Positions 1 through 7,737 are shown, counted from the first letter of the stretch. The stretch is DNA of 20,680 nt from GWB1-37-8 sp964646925 (GCA_964646925.1 CAZYIC010000018.1:1-20680); one strand, 5' to 3'. Translations and numbers: made by a program. Notes: generated by a model not told the origin, from the letters alone.

Positions 1-6
1 TATAGT

Positions 7-33
7 ATAGCAAAAAAGAAATTTTTTTGCTAT
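7..33. other. AT-rich hairpin upstream of dnaA
   Basis: An 11-bp perfect inverted repeat (7-17 with 23-33, loop of 5) pairs ATAGC plus six A with six T plus GCTAT. It could be a bidirectional terminator for a gene to the left, or an easily melted element near the origin. The T run lies inside the stem, so the assignment as a classic terminator is weak. Confidence 0.45.
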
Positions 34-69
34 GGCTTGGGTTGACATGGTTTGGTCTAGTAATACTTC

Positions 70-99
70 TTGACAAGAAGTTATCCACATAGTTAAACT
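70..99 (+). promoter_or_regulatory. Candidate dnaA promoter overlapping a DnaA box
   Basis: A perfect -35 TTGACA (70-75) and a -10-like TAAACT (94-99, 4 of 6) are separated by 18 bases. The spacer contains a consensus DnaA box (81-89), an arrangement that would let DnaA repress its own transcription. The leader to the ATG would be roughly 47 bases, unlike the leaderless promoters elsewhere in this window. Confidence 0.5.
81..89 (+). promoter_or_regulatory. DnaA box (TTATCCACA)
   Basis: Exact match to the canonical 9-base DnaA-binding box, placed 64 bases upstream of the dnaA start. It lies between the -35 and -10 elements of the candidate dnaA promoter, so autoregulation is the likely role; it may also take part in origin function. 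Confidence 0.75.
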
Positions 100-112
100 G
101 CATGTTACATGT

Positions 113-149
113 CCTTCGATAAACTCAGGACATACTGAGTGAAGCCGAA
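113..149. repeat. Dispersed inverted repeat forming the dnaA leader hairpin
   Basis: The core is ACTCAG (123-128) pairing with CTGAGT (135-140) around a 6-base loop, with outer TTCG (115-118) pairing with CGAA (146-149). It ends three bases before the dnaA ATG. A related half-sequence (CTGAGCGGGGCCGAAGG) occurs near 13513-13529, and GCCGAA cores recur at 18923-18940. Similar 'ctgag...gaag.cgaa' repeats are scattered in many bacterial genomes; family membership is inferred by eye. Confidence 0.5.
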
Positions 150-152
150 TGT

Positions 153-1511
153 ATGAAAGAAGAAAATGGCGCTTTATGGAAAAGGATTTTGGGAGAAATA
201 GAAACAGAAGTGTCCAAGGCAAATTTCCTAACTCTTTTAAAACCAACAGGTCTCCTATCCCTGGAGCACGGAGTGGCTTCGATCGCTGCTCCCTCGACAA
301 TCCTTATTGACCTACTGCAAAAACGTTTCTACAAAATAATTAAAAAGACCGTGGACAAACACACCGGTATTGATACAAAAATAGTTTTTGTTCCAAAAAC
401 CATCAATCAAAACCTAAAAAAAAACATCGTCAACACTCCTCTTTTTGCCCAAATTGAAAAAAAACAACAAAAAACCATCGGACATCTTCCCAGGGTAAGA
501 CCGGACTACACGTTTCAGACGCTGGCTGTTTCTTCGACCAACCAACTGGCTTATGTTTCCGCAACAACCGTTGCCAAAAAGATAGGCACCGCATACAACC
601 CTCTTTTTATTTATGGCCCTGTCGGTGTTGGAAAAACACACCTTATGCAGGCGGTTGCAAATGAGGTTTACCAAAACGATCCTGATAAAAAAATCATCTA
701 CATAACAAGCGAGGAGTTTACCAATGAAGTTGTTGAAGCAATTAGAAACAACGATACGGCAAGGATGAAAAGGAAGTTTAGAAGCATTGATCTCTTAATA
801 GTGGATGACGTGCAGTTTTTTGCAGGAAAAGATAGGGCGCAGGAAGAACTTTTTCACACCTTTAACATACTCGTTGATGAGGGGGCTCAGATAGTTTTAT
901 CTTCGGATCGGCCGCCTTCGGAAATAAAAAAACTGGAAAAAAGATTGTCGTCCCGCTTTGCGGGGGGCTTAACCGTAGACATAGAGTCCCCGGATTTTGA
1001 ACTCAGAACCGCAATCCTCCTTATTAAAGCAAAAAAATATAACCTTGATATTTCCATCGAGGTTGCTAAAAAAATTGCGGAAAAAGCGCATGACTCAAGA
1101 GAACTTGAAGGACTCCTTTTAAAAACAATTACTGTTGCAACAGCGAGAGGGGAACAGGTTACCGCCGCTATTGTAGACACTGCGCTAAATAGCGAGACGC
1201 AAGGGGAAAAACATTTTTTTCGGCCAGACCAGGTTATCAAAAACGTCTGTTCTTTCTACAACATCAAAGAAACCCTAATAAAAGGACCCAAGAGGGAGAC
1301 TTCGATAGTAAAGGCAAGGCAAGTCGCAATGTACATCCTAAAACACGAGCTGTCTTTAAGCTATGTTGAAATAGGAAACATTTTGGGAGGAAGAGACCAC
1401 ACTACAATCATGCACGGGGTTTTAAAAATAGAAAGACTGCTTTTAAATAAGGTTTTTTCTGAGGAAATAATGGGGATAAAGTCTTTATTAAAAACGAATA
1501 ATGGTTATTAA
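153..1511 (+). CDS. dnaA: Chromosomal replication initiator protein DnaA
   Basis: DnaA binds DnaA boxes at oriC, oligomerises with ATP, melts the origin and loads the replicative helicase. At 452 aa it has normal length. Domain I spans about residues 1-85 and is followed by a short linker. The AAA+ domain III begins near residue 120, with Walker A GPVGVGKT (155-162) and Walker B IVDD (216-219). Domain IV carries the DnaA-box-binding signature GGRDHTTIMHG (412-422). The ATG at 153 gives a complete domain I; no Shine-Dalgarno sequence is visible, and the 5' leader carries a hairpin ending three bases before the start. dnaN follows after a 142-base gap with further DnaA-box-like sites, the classic dnaA-oriC-dnaN arrangement. 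Confidence 0.98.
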   Translation: MKEENGALWKRILGEIETEVSKANFLTLLKPTGLLSLEHGVASIAAPSTILIDLLQKRFYKIIKKTVDKHTGIDTKIVFVPKTINQNLKKNIVNTPLFAQIEKKQQKTIGHLPRVRPDYTFQTLAVSSTNQLAYVSATTVAKKIGTAYNPLFIYGPVGVGKTHLMQAVANEVYQNDPDKKIIYITSEEFTNEVVEAIRNNDTARMKRKFRSIDLLIVDDVQFFAGKDRAQEELFHTFNILVDEGAQIVLSSDRPPSEIKKLEKRLSSRFAGGLTVDIESPDFELRTAILLIKAKKYNLDISIEVAKKIAEKAHDSRELEGLLLKTITVATARGEQVTAAIVDTALNSETQGEKHFFRPDQVIKNVCSFYNIKETLIKGPKRETSIVKARQVAMYILKHELSLSYVEIGNILGGRDHTTIMHGVLKIERLLLNKVFSEEIMGIKSLLKTNNGY

Positions 1512-1653
1512 GAAAAAAAACAGCGCGCCCATTAACAGTTTGTGCTTTTTCTTTTCCACAGGTTGTCCACATTTTTCTTACTTCACATCCTTGCTTTTTT
1601 CCACTTTTCCATATACACTACTACAACTACAAATTTATAAATGTAAGAATTAA
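1512..1653. other. oriC: Candidate oriC / dnaA-dnaN intergenic region
   Basis: This AT-rich spacer contains two DnaA-box variants, TTTTCCACA (1552-1560) and TTGTCCACA (1563-1571), two bases apart in the same orientation, and a weaker TTTTTCCAC at 1596-1604. Together with the consensus box at 81-89 and the dnaA-dnaN context, it is the best origin candidate in the window. A TATAAA-like -10 at 1636-1641 may serve dnaN. That replication starts here is inferred; a cumulative GC-skew minimum at this position would support it. Confidence 0.6.
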
Positions 1654-2787
1654 ATGAGAGTTTCTTTGCTTTCGGAGAATCTTCAGAAAAAATTATTGTT
1701 CGTAAATCATGCGATATCCCAAAGGAGCCAATTGCCAATACTGTTAAATTTCCTAATTGAAGCAAAAAACGGAAAACTATATATTAGCGCTACGGATTTG
1801 GAAGTAGGTATTTTAGCGGAAGTTTCTGCAAAAGTAGAAAAGGATGGGATAGTAACGGTACCTGCAAAAACCTTTTCCGAACTAATCCTAACCATTCCCG
1901 CCGATAAGATCACTCTTGAAGTAAAGGGGGGTGGGCTGGCGTTGACCGGGGAGAAAACAAAAACCTTTTTTCAGACAGGGCCAAGCGAAGAGTTTCCAAA
2001 ACTCTTTGAGGAGAAGGGAGGGGAAATAATAGTTTTAAAAAAAGAAACAATAAGCAGAGATTTTTCAAAAGTTGCTTTCGCTGCCAGCCCCGACCAAGAA
2101 AGACCTGCTCTTTCCGGAGTGCTAATAAAAGAAGATGGAGACGGATTTTTACTGGTTGCAACAGACGGATACAGGCTTTCTTTAAAAAAACACGCCCTGA
2201 AAAACCTAAAAAAAGGAAAAACAGAAGGACCGATTTCAATGCTTGTTCCGGCAAGAATCATCAGGGAGCTTGTTCAGATGGGAAAAGATATCGAGGGCGA
2301 GGATGTTGGGGTGTATGTCTCAAAAGAGAAGAATCAAATAATATTTTCCCAAAACGAATCAACCCTGGTTGGCAGACTTATTGAAGCGGAATTTCCGAAC
2401 TATGAGAAAATAATTCCGGCAGAGTTTTCCACAAAAACAGTTTTTGACAGAGACGACCTGCAAAAAGCTATTAAAGCCTGTTTTGTCTTTGCCAGACAAA
2501 CAGCAGGAATAATTAAGCTTTCTGTCGAGCAGAATAAGATAGTTGTTTCAGCCAACGCACCTTCTGTTGGGGAAAACGCGATTGAGGTGGACGCCAAAAC
2601 AACAGGTGAGGAAAATGAAATTGCGTTTAATGCCCGATATCTTTTGGATTTTCTGTCCAACGCAACAGGAGAGACAATCTCTTTTGAAATGACAGGCCCC
2701 CTTAACCCCGGAGTTTTTAAAGAAACGGACGATCCTTCCTTCATGCATTTGATCATGCCTATCAGGGTTCAGCAGGAGGCGGCATAG
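1654..2787 (+). CDS. dnaN: DNA polymerase III beta subunit (sliding clamp)
   Basis: The clamp encircles DNA and tethers the replicative polymerase. The 377-aa length is typical of the three-domain bacterial beta clamp. The N-terminus has the usual pattern (L.K.L..V.HAIS.R.QLPIL.N), domain II contains the ATDGYRLS motif near residue 170, and the C-terminus ends with the conserved MPIR segment (about 367-370). The first ATG is used; there is no clear Shine-Dalgarno sequence. The last 26 bases overlap the 3' end of a convergent minus-strand gene, which suggests no insulated terminator between the two units. Confidence 0.97.
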   Translation: MRVSLLSENLQKKLLFVNHAISQRSQLPILLNFLIEAKNGKLYISATDLEVGILAEVSAKVEKDGIVTVPAKTFSELILTIPADKITLEVKGGGLALTGEKTKTFFQTGPSEEFPKLFEEKGGEIIVLKKETISRDFSKVAFAASPDQERPALSGVLIKEDGDGFLLVATDGYRLSLKKHALKNLKKGKTEGPISMLVPARIIRELVQMGKDIEGEDVGVYVSKEKNQIIFSQNESTLVGRLIEAEFPNYEKIIPAEFSTKTVFDRDDLQKAIKACFVFARQTAGIIKLSVEQNKIVVSANAPSVGENAIEVDAKTTGEENEIAFNARYLLDFLSNATGETISFEMTGPLNPGVFKETDDPSFMHLIMPIRVQQEAA

Positions 2788-3130
2788 GCGCTTCCGTGAG
2801 GGTAGCGGCCGGCGTTGCTTCTGTTGCGGGACCTGGATTAAACATTTGATTGTTTAATTCCGTCGTGGGAGCTTCCGGAATTCCGCCGAAGGGACCTGAA
2901 AAAACAATTATAAAAACAGCAGCAAACACAAATATTGCCAGTAAAATGCCCCAAACCCAAGGATTGGAAACTAAAAAGGTAGCCATACCTCGTCCTATTG
3001 CCTGAAACGCAAATCTTGATCCCCCGTTAAATGGGACGGAAAGCAATCTTCTTGCGTTCATCAAGTTGTTAATGAAGCCTATTGTTTGGCTAACCGGGCC
3101 TCTTTGTTTTTCTTCTTGTGTTGTGTCCAT
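2762..3130 (-). CDS. Single-TM protein, last gene of the T4SS-like operon
   Basis: A 122-aa protein of unrecognised family. It has a polar, charged N-terminus (about 1-45), one hydrophobic segment (about 58-80) and a Pro/Ala/Thr-rich tail of roughly 40 residues, which probably lies outside the membrane. It starts 6 bases after the stop of the VirB4-like gene and shares its direction, so it is likely co-transcribed and could be an accessory of the secretion machine. Its 3' end overlaps dnaN tail to tail by 26 bases. The start ATG has no Shine-Dalgarno sequence. Function is unknown. Confidence 0.75.
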   Translation of the reverse strand: MDTTQEEKQRGPVSQTIGFINNLMNARRLLSVPFNGGSRFAFQAIGRGMATFLVSNPWVWGILLAIFVFAAVFIIVFSGPFGGIPEAPTTELNNQMFNPGPATEATPAATLTEAPMPPPAEP

Positions 3131-3136
3131 AAGGCG

Positions 3137-4331
3137 TTACGGAATGCTTAGTTCATCTTGACTCGCCTGATGAGGCGCTGTAGATGGGTCGGGTTGATGC
3201 GTAGATGGGTTTTCCTGCATTTCTTTTATCTCTTGAGGGTTTGATGTTGCCAGTTTTTCTTCGGAAGGAGACGCAGCTATTTTGACAACAACATGGTTAA
3301 GTCCCGCAAAAAACAATCCTTCTCCGACACCAACAGACAGTAGTAGCTCCTTCTCGCCTCGGGACAAATAGAAGATTTGGGAAACAACATCAATTTCCGT
3401 GGGGCTTTGTTTTAAAAGTATTTGAATAGAGGAATTGGACAATACCGCTTTGCCGTAATCTGCCGACAGAAAATCCTGAACATCTTGAGTTGCGGTTGTT
3501 AGGGCAAGGTAATATTTTCTTGCTCTTTTAGCTATTCCATATACAAATGATGCGGAGTCTTCATGTTTCATTAAATACCATGCTTCATCCAGAATCAAGA
3601 GCCGCTTCTTAAGATTTTTTCTGACTTTTGTCCAGATAAAATCCAAGACAATGTGCATTGCAATTGACCTTAATTCATCTTCAAGCGCCTTAATGGAAAA
3701 AACAGTGAAGGGATTTTTGATGTCAAAGTTTGATTGTTCGTTAAAAAGTCCGCTCAAACTTCCTTTAATAAATTTTTCCAAGCGAAGCGCGAGTTCGCTT
3801 GCGGAAGTATCCTCCATTCCAAGCAAAACTTTGTAGAGATCTTCCATTAGGGGAGGTTCCTTTTTTTGCGTAGCAGGGTCTGTTGTTATGCCTTTCTGCC
3901 TATAGGTTTCAACCAGGGCTCTGTCCAAAATTGCATCGTGGGATGCGTCTAGGTCTCCCAGCACAATTTTTAAAAGAGCGTGCAGGGAAAGTATTTTTAG
4001 CCCCAATTCGTTTTCTCCTTCCGTATAAATTCCGGAAAGATCAAAAGGATTAATTTTGATCGGTGAGTTTGGCGTGAAGGAAACATATTCTCCTCCAAAA
4101 GTTTTTGTGATTGTCTCGTATTCTCCTTCGGGATCAACAATTATTATTTCTGTTCCGAACATAAGGCTTCGCATCGCCTCCAGTTTTATTAAGAAGGATT
4201 TTCCGGATCCGGATTTTCCGAAAACAACCTCATTGGCGTTCTCCAGGGAAAATCTGTCAAAAATAATTAAAGAGCCGTTTTGCTGATTGAGTCCATACAT
4301 GATTCCCTTATCCTGAGTCAAAGTTGCCGAG
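3137..4331 (-). CDS. VirB4-type T4SS ATPase, C-terminal part (same gene as 4342-4997)
   Basis: This is the motor-domain half of a VirB4/TraE-like ATPase that energises type IV secretion or pilus assembly at the inner membrane. Visible motifs are Walker A GKSGSGKS, the VDPEGEYE segment shortly after it, Walker B LLILDEAWYL, and a later TATQDVQDF segment typical of VirB4/HerA-like ATPases. It is separated from its N-terminal part only by ten Ns. Joining the two flanks while merging a shared 3-base end (ctc) keeps the frame and gives one 615-aa protein, with Walker A at about 256-263. The C-terminal 40 residues are Pro/Ser/Gln-rich and probably disordered. It should be read as an intact gene with an assembly artefact, not a pseudogene. 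Confidence 0.9.
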
Positions 4332-4341
4332 NNNNNNNNNN
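4332..4341. other. Assembly gap (10 N) inside the VirB4-like gene
   Basis: Ten consecutive Ns. On the coding strand the sequence before the gap ends in ...acctc and that after it begins ctcggc..., so the contig ends share 'ctc'. Merging them restores F-P-F-T-S-A-T-L-T-Q in frame, so the true gap is probably negative (a 3-base overlap). Direct abutment would also be in frame, with one extra Ser. Confidence 0.95.
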
Positions 4342-4997
4342 GAGGTGAAAGGAAAAGTTGACGCAAGGGATGTTGTGTCCATATTGCGGGTTATGAAAAG
4401 ATTGTCTACACCAAGAGGTATTGTTGATTTAAATCCTTCTTCCATTTGAAGGGTTGATGTCTTTGGAAGTATCAGAAGGGAAGATAGGGTTGATTCGAGT
4501 CTCCTTGTTGTCTGATCCAATTCCGCAAGGCTCTCCGAATAAAGGGTTATATAAAGACTCATTTGGAAAAATCTTTCCATTCCCTTGGCGAGTTCCTCCA
4601 TGAGAGACTGGGCATCGTCTAAAACAGCCTGAACCTTAGCGTCAACAACAAGCCCCTGATCGATCTGAGAGGCAATAGTTGCTTCCATTTCTGCGATTTT
4701 ACGCCGGAGATCTGAAAGCACATCCGAGGAGGAGGTCGGATAGATAAACATGGAAATATTTAAAGAATGATCGAAATTAATTACAGGCGAAAGCCAATCC
4801 GGAGAAACAAACCGTGGATACTCTACGAGAAAAAACGTTTTGTAAAATCTTTCTCCAACTCTTATGAAATTAAAATCAACTTCAACGGATGATGGAGCAA
4901 GAACATCAATTAGCGAAACAGTGCCCTTTTTCATGTTTGCCAAAGACGCTGCGTCCTGATTTGGAAATACCGGTTTTTTATTTTTTTTAAAAAACAT
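4342..4997 (-). CDS. VirB4-type T4SS ATPase, N-terminal part (same gene as 3137-4331)
   Basis: The first 218 residues of the VirB4-like protein. In VirB4 proteins this N-terminal part contacts other channel components. Family hallmarks are the RVGERFYKTFFLVEYPRFV segment (about 46-64), a helical region (about 90-130) and, just before the gap, the NMDTTSLASTFPFT segment that precedes the nucleotide-binding domain in VirB4 proteins of Patescibacteria as I recall them. The start ATG is 2 bases after the stop of the TraC-like gene, without a Shine-Dalgarno sequence, so translational coupling is likely. Confidence 0.9.
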
Positions 4998-4999
4998 AT

Positions 5000-5629
5000 T
5001 TAAATATTTGCTTGTTCCTGGTTTGCCGAGCCGGGTGTTTTTACAACAGGGAACTTAATGTTTTGTACGGCTTCATTAATTCTTTCAAAATCCCCATTAT
5101 AAATCTCGTGAAGTAATTTTATGATCTCCTCGGTGCTTAAAGTTTTTGCCGGCAAACTCATCCGTTTTAATTGAGCGTGCAGGCTTTCCGCTTTGGAAAT
5201 AAGTTTGGTTTTGGCAGATCCGCCCTCAAGTCCCGAATAGGAAATTACAATGTAAAATTTTTTATCTAAGACAGTGTTTACTCTTACCAGTTCCTGCACG
5301 AAATCTTTGTAAAGCCTTATTTGATTTTTTAAAAGCTGATTTTGGCTCTTTGCAATCTCCTCATCCAGAAGTTTTAAATAGGATGTTATGTCAATTTTCT
5401 TACTTCGGATAAATATCTGAATAGGAAATGATAGGGAGTTGAGAAGGGATGAATAAGAAAGCATTTTTATATTTTGCTCCTCTTCGGATAAAAGAGAAAA
5501 ATTAATCGCCTGAACTTCAATAATAAGGCATGCATTTCCTTTCGAAAGCAAGACGATATTATCTGCAATATCCAGAATCTCTATGAATTTTTGAGTTGTA
5601 GCTTTTGTTTTTTGAGCAGATTTTTTCAT
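5000..5629 (-). CDS. TraC-like protein of the T4SS cluster
   Basis: A 209-aa soluble protein that resembles the N-terminal, non-ATPase region of TraC/VirB4 proteins: the pattern 'I.DI.DNIVLL..G.A.L.IEVQ.INF.L.SE.EQ' near the N-terminus, then helical and strand segments with IFIRSKKIDI (about 73-82) and FYIVISYS (about 125-132). No Walker motif is present, so it is not itself an ATPase. A gene like this commonly sits between PrgI and VirB4 in Patescibacteria, and here it has 2-3 base gaps on both sides. A role as a VirB4 partner is inferred from context. Confidence 0.75.
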   Translation of the reverse strand: MKKSAQKTKATTQKFIEILDIADNIVLLSKGNACLIIEVQAINFSLLSEEEQNIKMLSYSSLLNSLSFPIQIFIRSKKIDITSYLKLLDEEIAKSQNQLLKNQIRLYKDFVQELVRVNTVLDKKFYIVISYSGLEGGSAKTKLISKAESLHAQLKRMSLPAKTLSTEEIIKLLHEIYNGDFERINEAVQNIKFPVVKTPGSANQEQANI

Positions 5630-5632
5630 TAA

Positions 5633-6517
5633 TTATTTAATCCCCGAAGTGTCGGGAAAGAAAAGAGATCTCCTAAGCTCTTCTCTTGGATCTATGGATA
5701 TTGCTTCAATCGGCGGCACTATTTGCCCCGTAACGGTAATTGTTTTTGTTTCAAATTTATTTACTCCTTTTGGGTCTTCGAATTCAATAATGTAATTGCC
5801 GTTAGCCAGGGGAGTGGCGGACGCAAATCTGCCAAGCTCATTTGTTTTAAATGCTCTAACAGGATTTCCTTCTTTATCTTTAACTTCAATTAGGATATTG
5901 GGCAAAACATTGCCTCTTGGGCCTTTCGCAACTCCTGATATGATGCTTGGAGAGTCAGGGATGCTTGGTATTCCGCCGGCTCCGCCTGTTACTCGCGTGA
6001 ATTTAAGAGAATCTTCTTTCTGATCTTTAATTTCCTGTGGTTTTTCCCGAACACCTGTTGGTTTCTGCAAAGGCAAAGCGGGTTTCTGCTGGCTGTCATT
6101 TGAAATAGCTTTGGGCGTAGAAGAATGGACAATAGTAGTATTGACAGGCGCGGGGGAAGGCTTCTGCAAAGCGGAATTTTCGTTAAGATGCTTAATTGCG
6201 GATATTTTGCCTGAAAAATAAAGCGGAGTTCCGGATTTCTCATAAACAAATTGGGTTGGCCTAAATAGCGCCTTGATAAAATTCCCTATCATTACATCCA
6301 TGGGACGTCCGCCAACAGGAAGAAATGCAAGTCCCACTCCCAAAAGCGCAAAAAAAGAGGAAAGCGGAACTTTTATCAAAAGCATAATCGGCAGCTGGAA
6401 AATAACCCAGGCAAGGATAATTCCGGTTGCAAGATAAACAAATTGTTTTATGGTCATATTGCCGATAAGCTTGAACTGGAATCCTGTTACGTCTTGCGGG
6501 ATAGGATGATTTTCCAT
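5633..6517 (-). CDS. PrgI-family (VirB3-like) membrane protein with C-terminal beta-sandwich domain
   Basis: A 294-aa protein. Residues 1-95 match the PrgI family: the short IPQDVTGFQFKLIG motif (6-19), two adjacent hydrophobic segments (about 25-45 and 50-68) and a polar FRPTQFVYEK end. PrgI proteins act as VirB3-like inner-membrane partners of VirB4. A Pro/Ser/Lys-rich linker (about 110-190) leads to a C-terminal domain (about 195-275) with the GxVLPNILIEVKDKEGNPV...TNELGRF pattern of carboxypeptidase-regulatory-like or SpaA-like beta-sandwiches. It appears to be the first gene of the 2762-6517 unit. A TATATT -10-like box ends 5 bases before the ATG, but no good -35 is seen. Confidence 0.85.
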   Translation of the reverse strand: MENHPIPQDVTGFQFKLIGNMTIKQFVYLATGIILAWVIFQLPIMLLIKVPLSSFFALLGVGLAFLPVGGRPMDVMIGNFIKALFRPTQFVYEKSGTPLYFSGKISAIKHLNENSALQKPSPAPVNTTIVHSSTPKAISNDSQQKPALPLQKPTGVREKPQEIKDQKEDSLKFTRVTGGAGGIPSIPDSPSIISGVAKGPRGNVLPNILIEVKDKEGNPVRAFKTNELGRFASATPLANGNYIIEFEDPKGVNKFETKTITVTGQIVPPIEAISIDPREELRRSLFFPDTSGIK

Positions 6518-6542
6518 AATACAATATAGCTATGTAGTTATT

Positions 6543-6566
6543 ATCGTATCTCGTGAAAAATACGAT
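6543..6566. promoter_or_regulatory. Inverted repeat in divergent promoter region
   Basis: ATCGTAT (6543-6549) and ATACGAT (6560-6566) form a perfect 7-bp inverted repeat with a 10-base spacer. They lie between the divergent PrgI and metalloprotease genes. The 9-base word TCGTGAAAA occurs both in this spacer (6551-6559) and again at 6613-6621. Plausible roles are an operator or a transcript hairpin of the T4SS unit. Confidence 0.4.
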
Positions 6567-6622
6567 TGCAAGATTATCAAAATATGTCAAATAAAGCGGT
6601 TCTTAGGCTCTTTCGTGAAAAG

Positions 6623-6631
6623 TGCTAGTAT
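6623..6631 (+). promoter_or_regulatory. Extended -10 promoter of the metalloprotease gene
   Basis: TGC-TAGTAT forms an extended -10 element ending 6 bases before the ATG at 6638; no convincing -35 is present. Transcription would start at or next to the start codon, giving a leaderless mRNA. Confidence 0.45.
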
Positions 6632-6637
6632 ATCTAT

Positions 6638-7303
6638 ATGATTTATTTTATTCTGTTTTTTTTAGAAGTAGCAATGCTTTTCTTGCTTTCAAGGAAAATA
6701 ACCAAAACTCTTTCCCGATTTCTGTCAATAAATTTTTTATCTTTTCTTTTTTTGCCCGGGGTTATTGTTCATGAATTGTCGCATCTTCTTATGGCGGTAA
6801 TCTTATTCGTTCCTGTGGGAAACATGGAATTTATTCCCAAAAAAAGCGGCAACGGAATTAAGCTTGGAAGCGTTGAAATAGGGAAAACAGACCCTATCAG
6901 AAGAAGCATAATCGGTTTTGCTCCTGTTTTTGCCGGCATTGGCATAATTGTGGGAGTAATATATTTTATCATGGACAATAATCCAATAGTTCAAATCATT
7001 GAACCGAATAGACTGCTTGGAATTCCTATTGGGTTTTTGTTGTTTTATTTTTTGTTTGCTGTTTCAAATACTATGTTTTCGAGTAAGCGTGATCTGGAGG
7101 GAACACTTGAGATTACAATTACGCTTCTTATAATTTTTGCCACGTCTTATATTTTGGGTTTTCGCTTGCCGCTTGATTTTATTAAAAACCTGCCGACAAG
7201 AGAATTGATTGAGATTATCAAAAAATCAACGTTCTTTTTATTTGTCCCAATTATTGTAGATTTGCTTATTTTGGGGGCAATAAGAATATTAAGAAGGAAT
7301 TGA
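6638..7303 (+). CDS. Putative M50 / site-2-protease-like membrane metalloprotease
   Basis: A 221-aa, highly hydrophobic protein with about five or six membrane segments. It has HELSH (45-49), the HExxH zinc motif, within the second segment, and a second polar motif N144-x7-D152 in a later segment. That spacing matches the NxxPxxxxD motif of site-2 proteases, although the usual Pro is Phe here. Such enzymes cut membrane proteins inside the bilayer. It has no PDZ domain and is smaller than classical RseP. It is transcribed alone, divergently from the T4SS operon and convergently with the next pilin gene. The protease call rests on the two motifs; the substrate is unknown. Confidence 0.65.
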   Translation: MIYFILFFLEVAMLFLLSRKITKTLSRFLSINFLSFLFLPGVIVHELSHLLMAVILFVPVGNMEFIPKKSGNGIKLGSVEIGKTDPIRRSIIGFAPVFAGIGIIVGVIYFIMDNNPIVQIIEPNRLLGIPIGFLLFYFLFAVSNTMFSSKRDLEGTLEITITLLIIFATSYILGFRLPLDFIKNLPTRELIEIIKKSTFFLFVPIIVDLLILGAIRILRRN

Positions 7304-7330
7304 GTAGTGAATTATGAATCAAGAATCATG

Positions 7331-7675
7331 CTACTTACAGATGAAGCTGAATTGGCCGAATTCAATGCATTTAACCCCGGTAATAAAGGATATCAGATTT
7401 ATTAAAAGAAATGAGAGAAGAACAATGGTAAGCCCGATTATGCCAAAAAGAAAAGTTGATCTTGCGCCCTGAAGTTTTTTCGGGTCTCCTTCGGAATTCA
7501 TAAATTTAAACCCTCCGATAATAAAAATCACCAAAGCTATGAGTCCGACAAACAGCAAAAGCGCATTAACAAGATTGGAAAAAACCGCAGGAAGGCAATT
7601 AAGGGTAGCAACGCCATTCTGAACACAGTCTTTAGCAATTGTGCCCCATTCCCATTGGGGTGTTGGTGTTGGCAT
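7331..7675 (-). CDS. VirB2-like T4SS pilin-family protein (two TM)
   Basis: A 114-aa protein with a short polar N-terminus and two hydrophobic segments (about 33-53 and 73-97), joined by a loop containing NSEGDPKK. The pattern G(3x)[FW]-M/I-[TN]-S-x-G-[DN] followed by a second helix recurs in three other proteins here and matches the T4SS pilin (VirB2/TrbC-like) family. Four cysteines (17, 27, 103, 113) flank the helices, so extracytoplasmic disulfides are possible. There is no cleavable signal peptide. A promoter ends 6 bases before the ATG. The stop is 27 bases from that of the convergent protease gene. Confidence 0.8.
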   Translation of the reverse strand: MPTPTPQWEWGTIAKDCVQNGVATLNCLPAVFSNLVNALLLFVGLIALVIFIIGGFKFMNSEGDPKKLQGARSTFLFGIIGLTIVLLSFLLINLISFITGVKCIEFGQFSFICK

Positions 7676-7681
7676 AATTAA

Positions 7682-7710
7682 AGACTAGCAGAGAAAAAGT
7701 AAAAAGACAA
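7682..7710 (-). promoter_or_regulatory. Promoter of the 114-aa pilin gene, leaderless spacing
   Basis: -35 TTGTCT (7705-7710), 17-base spacer, -10 TAGTCT (7682-7687), then 6 bases to the ATG. The boxes are moderate matches (4/6 and 3/6), but the geometry is the same as for the stronger promoters in the window. Confidence 0.4.
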
Positions 7711-7737
7711 GTTCCCCGGTATGGAAATTATATTCTA

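Noticed and set aside
3137..4997. Frameshifted VirB4 pseudogene
   Set aside because: The frame break coincides exactly with the ten Ns, and all known motifs are intact on both sides.
7304..7330. Bidirectional terminator between convergent protease and pilin genes
   Set aside because: Only a short AGTAG/CTACT pairing and a direct GAATCA repeat are seen, with no stable stem or U-tract.
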